64,000 nt of DNA. Source: JAGNLV01 sp964612145. Lineage in GTDB: Bacteria; Zixibacteria; MSB-5A5; GN15; FEB-12. Positions 52,997 through 60,808 of this stretch are shown here, piece by piece (the stretch's first letter is position 1; the number at the start of each line of letters is the position of its first letter). The notes under the pieces are model-generated. The model worked only from the letters and a program-made list of their open reading frames with translations. It was not told the origin of the DNA and ran no database searches. The stretch spans positions 62,001 to 126,000 of the forward strand of contig CAZTBP010000009.1 of the NCBI GenBank assembly GCA_964612145.1, read 5' to 3'. The position numbers and the translations under genes were made by a program.

Positions 52997-54688
52997 ATGG
53001 GAAAGTTAGTCAAAAAGAAAAAGAAAGGCTTGCGAACCAAGGGCTTCGGCGGCGGCGCCCAGCGCGGTTCCCAGGAGACATCGGATCTTCGGCCATACCT
53101 TGTTGAAAAACTGCCGCCGTGTGGTCACAACTGCCCGAACCATAATCAGATCCGCAAGGCCCTGATGACAGTCCAGAAAGCCGAGGATTACGAGAAGTCG
53201 TACGAGCAGGCGCTTGAAGAGGCGTGGCACATCTGGATGGAAACCAGCCCATTCCCGGCAACGCTCGGACGGGTCTGTCCACATCCCTGCCAGGACGACT
53301 GCAACCGTAGCACCCTCGAAGGCGCCGTGAATGTAAATGCCTTCGAACGGTTTCTTGGAGACTTCGGAATCAAGAACAACCTGAAACCGAAGAAGCTGAC
53401 CGAGGAAACCCGCCCGGAGAAGATCGCTATCGTCGGTTCCGGCCCGGCTGGCATGACCGCGGCCTATCATCTGGCGAGGCGCGGCTATCCGGTCACGGTG
53501 TTCGAGGCTTTCCCCAAGACCGGAGGTATGCTCCGCTACGGAATCCCCGACTACCGGCTGCCGCAGGACATCCTCGATGCCGAGATCAACCGCATCGCTG
53601 ACATGGGTGTCGAAATAAAAACCGGTACCGCTATCGGCCACGACATTCCATACTCGGACCTCCAGAAAGAATACAAAGCCATCTTTGTCGGTATCGGCGC
53701 CCACCAGGGCAAACGCCTCGGAATCGAAGGCGATGACGCCGCAAACGTCTGGACCGGTACGGACTTCCTGCACAAAGTCAATGTTGGTGAGAAAGTCGAG
53801 GTTGGCGACAAAGTTGTGGTCATCGGTGGTGGAGATACCGCTATCGACGCCGCCCGGGTGGCACGCCGACTCGGGGCCGATACGACTATCCTCTACCGCC
53901 GCACGCGCAAGGAGATGCCCGCTATCGAACCGGAAATTGAAGGTGCCATAGAAGAAGGCGTCAAGATCGAATTCCTCGCCGCACCAACAGAGATTACCAA
54001 GCAGGGCGACAAGGCGGTCAAGATGACCTGCCAGCGGATGGAGCTTGGTGAGCCTGACTCGTCCGGCCGGCGCCGTCCGGTGCCGATCGACGGCGACACC
54101 TTCGAACTCGAAATGAGCACGCTAATTGCAGCTATTTCGCAGCAGCCTGATTTTGAGGGGTTTGAATCCCTGATCGAAGGCAAGGACTGGATCAAGGTAA
54201 ACGAAAAGTTCCAGACCAAGGTCGAAGGTATCTACTCCGGCGGTGACAATGTCAATCTTGATATCGCTGTGACCGCCGTCTATCACGGTCGGCGGGCAGC
54301 CGATGCCATCCACGAACTGATCACCGGCGAGGTAACTGAAGAACCTCATGTAAACATGCCGGAGATCAAGCCGGACAAGATGGCCACCGCCTACTACGAG
54401 AAGCGCGAGTCGGTGCCGGTCCATGAAATGCCGCCGGATCAACGGCTCGGTCAAATGGACGCTGAGATTGTTGCCACCATCTCGCAGGACGAAGCAATTC
54501 AGGTAGCGAAACGCTGTATGAGCTGCGGTAAGTGCTTTGATTGCGGCACCTGCTGGAGCTACTGTCAGGACAACGCTATAGTAAAACCGCTGGTAAAGGG
54601 CCAGCCGTACAAAGTGAAGATGGATTTCTGCAAGGGCTGCAAAAAGTGTGCTGAGAACTGCCCGTGCGGATACATTGATATGCGATAA
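52997..54688 (+). CDS. dsrL: DsrL, NAD(P)H:acceptor iron-sulfur flavoprotein of the Dsr pathway
   Basis: The 563-residue protein resembles the GltD/NfnB fold. N-terminal Cys blocks are CGHNCPNHNQIRK and LGRVCPHPCQDDCNR. FAD motif IVGSGPAGMTAAYHL and NAD(P) motif VVIGGGDTAIDAARVA follow, with YRRTRKEMPA as in NADP-using relatives. A C-terminal ferredoxin domain has CMSCGKCFDCGTCWSYC and CKGCKKCAENCPCG. It passes electrons between NAD(P)H and DsrAB/DsrC. I chose ATG 52997; an upstream frame to 52943 is possible. DsrL with DsrD in one operon is typical of a mixed group of lineages. Confidence 0.9.
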   Translation: MGKLVKKKKKGLRTKGFGGGAQRGSQETSDLRPYLVEKLPPCGHNCPNHNQIRKALMTVQKAEDYEKSYEQALEEAWHIWMETSPFPATLGRVCPHPCQDDCNRSTLEGAVNVNAFERFLGDFGIKNNLKPKKLTEETRPEKIAIVGSGPAGMTAAYHLARRGYPVTVFEAFPKTGGMLRYGIPDYRLPQDILDAEINRIADMGVEIKTGTAIGHDIPYSDLQKEYKAIFVGIGAHQGKRLGIEGDDAANVWTGTDFLHKVNVGEKVEVGDKVVVIGGGDTAIDAARVARRLGADTTILYRRTRKEMPAIEPEIEGAIEEGVKIEFLAAPTEITKQGDKAVKMTCQRMELGEPDSSGRRRPVPIDGDTFELEMSTLIAAISQQPDFEGFESLIEGKDWIKVNEKFQTKVEGIYSGGDNVNLDIAVTAVYHGRRAADAIHELITGEVTEEPHVNMPEIKPDKMATAYYEKRESVPVHEMPPDQRLGQMDAEIVATISQDEAIQVAKRCMSCGKCFDCGTCWSYCQDNAIVKPLVKGQPYKVKMDFCKGCKKCAENCPCGYIDMR

Positions 54689-54743
54689 CAGAAGTCGGAC
54701 ATTGGGAACTCGGAAGATAACAAAAAAACATCGGAGGAAAACG

Positions 54744-55061
54744 ATGGCGAAATTTGAATGGGAAGATGTCAGCATCGAAGTCGATGAGGACGGATTCATG
54801 GAAAACCCGGAGGAATGGAACGAGCGCGTGGCGCTGGCTCTGGCCTCGACGGAAGGCGTTTCTGATCTCACCGAAGAACACTGGAAACTGGTTAACTACC
54901 TGCGTGACTACTACCAGAAGTACGGTATTGCGCCGATGATTCGGAAGCTCTGCAAAGAAACCGGCTTTCCGCTGAAGAAAGTCTACGAGCTGTTCCCGTC
55001 AGGCCCCGCTAAGGGCGCCTGCAAGGTTGCCGGCCTGGCCAAGCCGACCGGCTGCGTATAA
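54744..55061 (+). CDS. dsrC: DsrC, sulfur carrier
   Basis: The 105-residue protein carries sulfur from DsrAB. The flexible C-terminal arm has both conserved cysteines, Cys93 and Cys104, ten residues apart, with GACKVAGLAKPTGCV as its end, so it is a true DsrC and not a TusE-like form. The start has GGAGGAAAACG before ATG 54744. A strong terminator follows, so dsrA to dsrC can be one transcript. Confidence 0.97.
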   Translation: MAKFEWEDVSIEVDEDGFMENPEEWNERVALALASTEGVSDLTEEHWKLVNYLRDYYQKYGIAPMIRKLCKETGFPLKKVYELFPSGPAKGACKVAGLAKPTGCV

Positions 55062-55079
55062 GAACCGTTTGTCACTGCA

Positions 55080-55112
55080 GGCCCCGGTACCAAATGCCGG
55101 GGCCTGTTTTTT
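55080..55112 (+). terminator. Intrinsic terminator after dsrC
   Basis: GGCCCCGG (55080-55087) and CCGGGGCC (55097-55104) form a perfect stem with a 9-base loop, followed by TGTTTTTT. Confidence 0.95.
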
Positions 55113-55149
55113 AGCGTGACGGTCAGGTCGCGCAAGGAATCGAAGGACC

Positions 55150-55650
55150 ATGCTCGAACAGTTTTTGAAAACTCATCGGGATGACATCCGCCGCGAGTGG
55201 CTGGATTCCCTCCTGAATTCGTACCCGGAGCAAACCGCCGGTATTATGCGCAAGCAGGCCGACCGATTCCGCAATCCGGTCGGGCAGAACCTTGCCGAGT
55301 CGATAAACGTGCTGTACGACGGTCTCGCTTGCGGCGCCGCGGACACTGTGCTCGTGCCGGCCCTAGACAGGATCATCCGGATTCGAGCTGTCCAGAGTTT
55401 CAGGCCGTCGGAAGCCCTCGGTTTTGTCCTCGAACTCAAACGTATCGTTCGGGGACACGGGACGGGCGACGTGCCTGACGACCAGTTGGAGAAATTCGAG
55501 GCAAGAATAGATCGGCTCGTACTGCTTGCATTCGATGTGTACATGTCCTGTCGGGAACAGATCAGCGAGATTCGAGCCAATGAAATCCGCAACCGGACGC
55601 ACCTGTTGCTGGAGCGGACCGGGCTTTTCGGTAAGACGACGCGAGAGTAG
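55150..55650 (+). CDS. RsbRD N-terminal-domain protein
   Basis: The 166-residue all-helical protein matches the RsbRD_N domain (about residues 5-150) without a STAS domain. FLKTHRDDIRREWLDSLL at the start and SFRPSEALGFVLELKRIV are typical. Such proteins occur beside dsrM in delta-proteobacterial sulfate reducers. It has no catalytic motif; a signalling or assembly role is open. It is the first gene after the dsrC terminator and 60 bases before dsrM. Confidence 0.8.
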   Translation: MLEQFLKTHRDDIRREWLDSLLNSYPEQTAGIMRKQADRFRNPVGQNLAESINVLYDGLACGAADTVLVPALDRIIRIRAVQSFRPSEALGFVLELKRIVRGHGTGDVPDDQLEKFEARIDRLVLLAFDVYMSCREQISEIRANEIRNRTHLLLERTGLFGKTTRE

Positions 55651-55710
55651 GAGATAGCAAGAAGATATGGCAGCTTTATCATCAATACGAAGAAAACCGG
55701 GAGCCGGCCT

Positions 55711-56709
55711 ATGAAAGTTTTTGTCGCTCTCTTATTGATAGCGGTGCTGATCGCCATTCCGTGGTTCGCAGTGAGTGCCCTGAATCTAGGTTATGTTTTT
55801 GGGGTCATCCTGCCGTACGCAGCCATCGCTGTTTTTCTGGTAGGCTTCATCTACCGGATTATCAACTGGGCAAAATCGCCGGTGCCGTTCCGGATCACAA
55901 CCACGACCGGCCAGCAGAAAAGCCTGCCTTGGATCAAACAGAACAAGCTGGACAACCCCAGCGGATTCTGGGGCACCGTGGGGCGCATGGCACTGGAGAT
56001 ACTGTTCTTTCGGTCGCTGTTTCGCAACACCAAAGCAGAGCTTCGCGACGGACCCAAAATTGCCTATGGTTCCGACAAATGGCTTTGGGCCGCCGGCCTG
56101 ATCTTCCACTGGGCGTTTTTAATTATCATCCTGCGCCACTTCAAGTTCTTTGTCGAACCGGTCCCCGGCTTTGTGAACATCCTGCAGGGGCTCGACGGCT
56201 TCTTCCAGGTCGGGTTACCGGTAATCTATTTCACCGATCTCTTCATCGTAGCCGCGCTGACATTCCTGTTCGTGCGCCGCCTGGTTAACCCACAGGTTCG
56301 GTACGTTTCGCTGATGCCGGACTACTTTGCATTGTTCCTGATTCTGGGGATTGCGATCAGTGGTGTCGGCGTGCGCTATTTCTGGAAGACCGATATAACC
56401 GGCGTGAAGGAGTTGGCTGCTGGTCTTGTTACACTCAGCCCAACCGTGCCGGCTGGAATTGGCGACGCTTTCTTCGTGCATCTCTTTTTGGTCAGTGTCT
56501 TGCTGGCGTATTTTCCCTTCTCGAAATTGATGCACCTTGGCGGCGTATTTTTGACCCCGACACGCAACCTGGCCAACAACAGCCGTGAGAAGCGCCATAT
56601 CAACCCGTGGAATCCTGAGGTCAAGGTCCATACCTACCAGGAATACGAAGAGGAGTTCCACGACGTCATGAAGGCGGCCGATATGCCGCTTGAGAAAGAG
56701 GAGGCGTAG
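55711..56709 (+). CDS. dsrM: DsrM, membrane cytochrome b subunit
   Basis: The 332-residue protein has about six helices with heme-ligating His residues (LIFHWAFLIIILRHFKFF, FFVHLFLVSVL, LMHLGGV). It is the NarI-like subunit of DsrMKJOP that exchanges electrons with menaquinone. The ATG has GGGAG upstream. dsrK follows two bases later, with the order M-K-J-O-P. Confidence 0.94.
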   Translation: MKVFVALLLIAVLIAIPWFAVSALNLGYVFGVILPYAAIAVFLVGFIYRIINWAKSPVPFRITTTTGQQKSLPWIKQNKLDNPSGFWGTVGRMALEILFFRSLFRNTKAELRDGPKIAYGSDKWLWAAGLIFHWAFLIIILRHFKFFVEPVPGFVNILQGLDGFFQVGLPVIYFTDLFIVAALTFLFVRRLVNPQVRYVSLMPDYFALFLILGIAISGVGVRYFWKTDITGVKELAAGLVTLSPTVPAGIGDAFFVHLFLVSVLLAYFPFSKLMHLGGVFLTPTRNLANNSREKRHINPWNPEVKVHTYQEYEEEFHDVMKAADMPLEKEEA

Positions 56710-56711
56710 AC

Positions 56712-58355
56712 ATGGGCGAAAAGATTATCCCACCCGAAGAGCTCGGGAAAGTCGACTACACTACGCCAAAAGAAGACTGGATCGACACCAAGCCGGAATT
56801 CCGGAAGGGCACGTACAACTACGGTGCCCAGGCGTCCAGTACGAAATACCTGGACCTGCCGAACCCGCACAAGTTTGCGCCGACCGATGATGACTGGGGA
56901 CTTCCCGATAACTGGCAGAAGATCATCTTCGACGGTTTCCGTGAGCGGCTGGATAAATATCGCTCGCTGAAGGTCTTCATGGATATTTGCGTGCGCTGCG
57001 GCGCCTGCGCCGACAAGTGTCACTTTTTCCTTGGCTCCGGCGATCCGAAAAACATGCCTGTCCTGCGGGCCGAACTACTTCGTTCGATCTACCGCAACGA
57101 TTTCACGACCTTCGGTAAGATATTTGGGCGGCTGTCCGGCTCGCGCAAGTTGACGGTCGACGTTATCAAGGAATGGTTCTACTATTTCTACCAGTGCACC
57201 GAGTGTCGCCGCTGCTCCGTGTTTTGCCCGTACGGCATCGACACCGCCGAAATCACCATGATGGGCCGCGAACTGCTCAACCTGCTCGGGCTTGACATCG
57301 ACTGGATAGCAACCCCGGCAGCCAACTGTTTTCGGACCGGTAATCACCTCGGTATCCAGCCGCACGGTTTTAAAGACTCGGTCGAATTTGCCTGTGACGA
57401 TCTTTTTGATCTGACCGGGGTTCGGGTGGAGCCGCAGATCAACCGGAAGGGCGCCGAAGTGCTTTTTGTTGTGCCGTCGGCTGACTATTTTGGTGATCCG
57501 CACTATTTCGGCTTCCTTGGATACCTCGCTCTATTCGAAGAGATCGGCCTGGATTATACGTTCAGTTCGTTCGCCTCCGAAGGCGGGAACTTCGGCCTCT
57601 TCCATTCATCGGATATGATGAAGCGGCTTAATGCCAAGATGTATATGGAAGCCGAACGGCTCGGCGTGAAATGGATCCTCGGTGGGGAATGCGGCCACAT
57701 GTGGCGGGTGATCCACCAGTATATGGATACCATGAACGGCCCGGCTGATTTCCTCGAAGAGCCGGTGTCGCCGATTACCGGGACTAAATTCGAAAATGCC
57801 AGGGGCACGAAGATGGTGCATATCGCCGAATTTACGGCCGACGTGATCAAGAACGGCAAGGTCAAACTCGACCCGAGCCGCAACGATCACTGGCATGTCA
57901 CATTCCACGACTCCTGTAACCCGGCTCGCGCCATGGGCCTGCTGGAAGAACCGCGCTACGTGATCAACCACGTGTGCAATAACTTTACCGAAATGCCCGA
58001 GAGCACAATCAAGGAGCAGACGTTCTGCTGCGGTTCAGGGTCCGGTATCGGCACCGATGAGAACTTCGAAATGCGTATGCGCGGCGGTTTCCCGCGTGCT
58101 AATGCGGTTGACCACGTGAACAAAGAAAACGGTGTCAATTATCTCTGCACCATCTGTGCCATCGACAAGGCGACGCTTCCGCCGTTGATGGAGTACTGGG
58201 TGCCTGAGGTGCAGGTCGGAGCGCTGCACGAACTGGTCGGCAATGCTTTGATCATGAAAGGTGAGAACTCGCGCGAAACCGACCTGCGGGGGCAGCCGAT
58301 CAAACAACCCGAGCCGGCAGAATCCGAAGGAAAGGAGGTGACTGCTGATGCGTGA
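56712..58355 (+). CDS. dsrK: DsrK, HdrD-like catalytic subunit
   Basis: The 547-residue cytosolic-face protein has [4Fe-4S] motifs CVRCGACADKC and CTECRRCSVFCP near residues 96 and 160, then HdrB/D-type regions with GGECGHMWR and FCCGSGSGIGTDE holding the noncubane cluster. It is thought to reduce the DsrC trisulfide. It shares the CCG block with the DsrK-like gene at 41112, but these two are clearly distinct paralogues. Its end overlaps dsrJ by eight bases. Confidence 0.95.
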   Translation: MGEKIIPPEELGKVDYTTPKEDWIDTKPEFRKGTYNYGAQASSTKYLDLPNPHKFAPTDDDWGLPDNWQKIIFDGFRERLDKYRSLKVFMDICVRCGACADKCHFFLGSGDPKNMPVLRAELLRSIYRNDFTTFGKIFGRLSGSRKLTVDVIKEWFYYFYQCTECRRCSVFCPYGIDTAEITMMGRELLNLLGLDIDWIATPAANCFRTGNHLGIQPHGFKDSVEFACDDLFDLTGVRVEPQINRKGAEVLFVVPSADYFGDPHYFGFLGYLALFEEIGLDYTFSSFASEGGNFGLFHSSDMMKRLNAKMYMEAERLGVKWILGGECGHMWRVIHQYMDTMNGPADFLEEPVSPITGTKFENARGTKMVHIAEFTADVIKNGKVKLDPSRNDHWHVTFHDSCNPARAMGLLEEPRYVINHVCNNFTEMPESTIKEQTFCCGSGSGIGTDENFEMRMRGGFPRANAVDHVNKENGVNYLCTICAIDKATLPPLMEYWVPEVQVGALHELVGNALIMKGENSRETDLRGQPIKQPEPAESEGKEVTADA

Positions 58356-58731
58356 CAAAGGCAGAATCATCATCGGGCTGGTCGTCTTCCTGATTCTCGT
58401 TTCATTCCCGGTCTGGTACAACGTGGCCACGGGGGAACCAACCAATGCGCCCGAACTCAAAAAGCCCGAAAGTAGTCAGCAGTGTATCCGTGATACCGAA
58501 TGGATGACTGCTCACCACATGGACCTGCTCGACGACTGGCGCGACAAAGTTGTCCGCGATGGGGAAAGGTACTATCTCGATGATTCAGGTGACAAGATCG
58601 AGATGAGCCTGACCCACACCTGCCTCGGCTGCCATGAGGACCGGGAGCAGTTCTGTGATAAATGCCACAATTACATGAGTGTCGATCCGTACTGCTGGGA
58701 CTGTCATGTCGAACCAAAGGAGGCACTCTGA
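58348..58731 (+). CDS. dsrJ: DsrJ, triheme cytochrome c
   Basis: The 127-residue protein is anchored by an N-terminal helix (IIIGLVVFLILVSFPVWY) and faces the periplasm. Three heme motifs are visible: CLGCH, CDKCH and CWDCH. A further Cys at residue 46 (QQCIRDTEW) fits the unusual His/Cys heme ligand of this family. AAGGAGGTG lies before the ATG inside the dsrK end. The stop overlaps the dsrO start (TGATG). Confidence 0.95.
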   Translation: MRDKGRIIIGLVVFLILVSFPVWYNVATGEPTNAPELKKPESSQQCIRDTEWMTAHHMDLLDDWRDKVVRDGERYYLDDSGDKIEMSLTHTCLGCHEDREQFCDKCHNYMSVDPYCWDCHVEPKEAL

Positions 58732-59516
58732 TGGCTATCGATCGCAGGAAGTTCCTTCGTGCGTCCGGGCTGGCGGTGCTCGGTCTGGCTTCAACGGCGC
58801 CGGCGCGACTGCTTGGCGCCGAGGACACCCTCAAGGCCGTAACTCCCAAAACGCCGCGCGAGCCTTTGACAGCCCACCGCTGGGCAATGGTTATCGATCT
58901 GCGCAAATGTCTCGAGGAAAAAGGCTGTACCAAGTGTGCCGAGGCCTGTCACAAGGTTCACAATGTTCCGGAGTTCGAGAACCGCAAGGATGAGGTCAAG
59001 TGGATCTGGAAAGAGAAGTTCGAACACGCCTTCCACGAGGTCGAGCACGAACATCTCAAAGAGGAAATAAAACATGCCAACCTGCCGGTGCTGTGCAATC
59101 ACTGCGATAACCCGCCATGCACCCGTGTCTGCCCGACCAAGGCGACCTGGAAACGGGAGAAAGACGGAATCGTGATGATGGACTGGCACCGCTGTATCGG
59201 CTGCCGGTACTGTGTGGCGGCCTGCCCGTATGGTTCGCGCAGTTTCAACTGGCGCGATCCCAGGTCGGCCATAGCCGAAATCAACCCTGAGTTCCCGACC
59301 CGCATGCGGGGGGTTGTCGAAAAGTGCACCTTCTGCGAGGAACGTCTGGTCAAGGGTCAACTTCCGGCCTGTGTCGAGGCGTGTGACCACGGGGCGATGA
59401 TTTTCGGTGATCTCGAGGACCCGGATTCTAAAATTCGTGAGATCCTGCACGGCAATTTCTCGTTGCGCCGGAAACAGGGTCTCGGTACGCAGCCCGAAGT
59501 TTACTACATAGTGTGA
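58731..59516 (+). CDS. dsrO: DsrO, periplasmic iron-sulfur protein
   Basis: The 261-residue protein has a Tat signal (DRRKFLRASG) and four Fe-S motifs: CLEEKGCTKCAEAC, CNHCDNPPCTRVCP, CIGCRYCVAACP and CTFCEERLVKGQLPACVEAC. This is the NrfC/PsrB-type order. With DsrP it forms the periplasmic side of the complex. The ATG at 58731 begins the Tat signal; the longer frame upstream is inside dsrJ. Confidence 0.95.
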   Translation: MAIDRRKFLRASGLAVLGLASTAPARLLGAEDTLKAVTPKTPREPLTAHRWAMVIDLRKCLEEKGCTKCAEACHKVHNVPEFENRKDEVKWIWKEKFEHAFHEVEHEHLKEEIKHANLPVLCNHCDNPPCTRVCPTKATWKREKDGIVMMDWHRCIGCRYCVAACPYGSRSFNWRDPRSAIAEINPEFPTRMRGVVEKCTFCEERLVKGQLPACVEACDHGAMIFGDLEDPDSKIREILHGNFSLRRKQGLGTQPEVYYIV

Positions 59517-59523
59517 GGAAGCG

Positions 59524-60681
59524 ATGTTAGAAAAGGCATTTACCGGAGGCAAGCAGTACTGGAGCTGGGTGACGGCCCTGATTATCGTCATCGGCGTCGG
59601 TGCTTTTTTCTACCTCCGCCAGTTTGAACAAGGACTCGCCATTACCGGCCTGAGCCGCGACGTTACCTGGGGTTTCTACATCGCTCAGTTCACGTTCTTA
59701 GTCGGTGTAGCCGCCTCGGCCGTCATGGTCGTGCTGCCGTACTACCTGCACAATTACAAGGCGTTCGGCAAAATGACCATCCTCGGCGAGTTTCTGGCAA
59801 TTTCTGCGGTCATTATGTGTATGACCTTCATCTTCGTGGATATGGGCCAGCCTACGCGTATATTGAATGTGTTCTTGCACCCATCGCCACGATCGATGAT
59901 GTTCTGGGATACGGTCGCGCTGGGCGGGTATCTTTTACTGAACATTATCATCAGTCATGTAACCCTCCATTCCGAGCGCAAAGACGTGCCGCCGCCTAAG
60001 TGGATCAAGCCGATTATCATTCTGTCGATCCCATGGGCGGTGAGTATTCACACCGTGACGGCGTTCTTGTATGCCGGTCTGGCGGCGCGTCCCTTCTGGA
60101 TGACGGCGATTCTCGCGCCGCGGTTTCTGGCCAGCGCCTTTGCCTCCGGCCCGGCGATACTGATCCTGATGGCGCTGATTCTGCGCAAGTTCACGAAATT
60201 CGATGCGGGGAAAGAAGCCATCAACAAACTCGCCGTAATTGTGACGTACGCCATGGCGCTGAATATCTTCTTTGTGTTGATGGAGATATTCACGGCCTCA
60301 TACAGCAATATCCCCGAACACATGCTGCATTTCGAATACCTCTTCTTCGGCCTCGGAGACAATAACACGCTGGTGCCGTGGATGTGGACCTCGGAATTCC
60401 TGGCCGTGATTGCTCTGGTGATATTGCTGGTTCCAAAGTGGCGCAAACAAACCGGTACCCTTGTAACCGCCTGTATTGCCATCTTTGTGGCAATCTGGAT
60501 TGACAAGGGCATGGGTATGGTAGTAACCGGCTTCATCCCGACGCCGCTGCACGAAGTTGTCAATTACCAGCCGACACTGCCGGAGATATTGATCACGCTC
60601 GGAGTCTACGGACTCGGGGCACTCCTGGTGACCGGACTGTATAAAATTGCTCTCTCGGTGCGTAAACAATTGCCGACATAG
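59524..60681 (+). CDS. dsrP: DsrP, NrfD-type quinone subunit
   Basis: The 385-residue membrane protein has about ten helices of the NrfD/PsrC type, with DMGQPTRILNVFLHPSPRSMMFWD in the typical loop. It anchors DsrO and exchanges electrons with menaquinone. It starts seven bases after dsrO. Hairpins follow the stop, but the next gene in the same direction starts only 127 bases later. Confidence 0.95.
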   Translation: MLEKAFTGGKQYWSWVTALIIVIGVGAFFYLRQFEQGLAITGLSRDVTWGFYIAQFTFLVGVAASAVMVVLPYYLHNYKAFGKMTILGEFLAISAVIMCMTFIFVDMGQPTRILNVFLHPSPRSMMFWDTVALGGYLLLNIIISHVTLHSERKDVPPPKWIKPIIILSIPWAVSIHTVTAFLYAGLAARPFWMTAILAPRFLASAFASGPAILILMALILRKFTKFDAGKEAINKLAVIVTYAMALNIFFVLMEIFTASYSNIPEHMLHFEYLFFGLGDNNTLVPWMWTSEFLAVIALVILLVPKWRKQTGTLVTACIAIFVAIWIDKGMGMVVTGFIPTPLHEVVNYQPTLPEILITLGVYGLGALLVTGLYKIALSVRKQLPT

Positions 60682-60704
60682 GCGCGCACCGGGCAAATGG
60701 GAAT

Positions 60705-60733
60705 GGGCGGTCCGGCAAAGAGCCGGTCCGCCC
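60705..60733 (+). other. Strong stem-loop after dsrP without T run
   Basis: GGGCGG-T-CCGGC (60705-60716) pairs with GCCGG-T-CCGCCC (60722-60733) with one T-T mismatch and an AAAGA loop. No T tract follows, so it is not a normal terminator. It may protect the 3' end of the dsr mRNA. Confidence 0.55.
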
Positions 60734-60768
60734 GTAGATAGACAATGAGGTTGTAAACACACACACGA

Positions 60769-60790
60769 GGGGTTGCATCAATGCAGCCCC
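60769..60790 (+). other. Second stem-loop just before the next gene
   Basis: GGGGTTGCAT (60769-60778) and ATGCAGCCCC (60781-60790) form a 10-bp stem with one G-T pair and a two-base loop, followed by TGTGTTGTCTG. It ends 18 bases before ATG 60809, so it may end the dsr mRNA or act on translation of the next gene. Confidence 0.5.
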
Positions 60791-60808
60791 TGTGTTGTCT
60801 GTGAGAGT

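Noticed and set aside
55665..55712. 15-codon frame ending at the dsrM start
   Set aside because: Too short to support, and no conserved leader-peptide pattern is visible.
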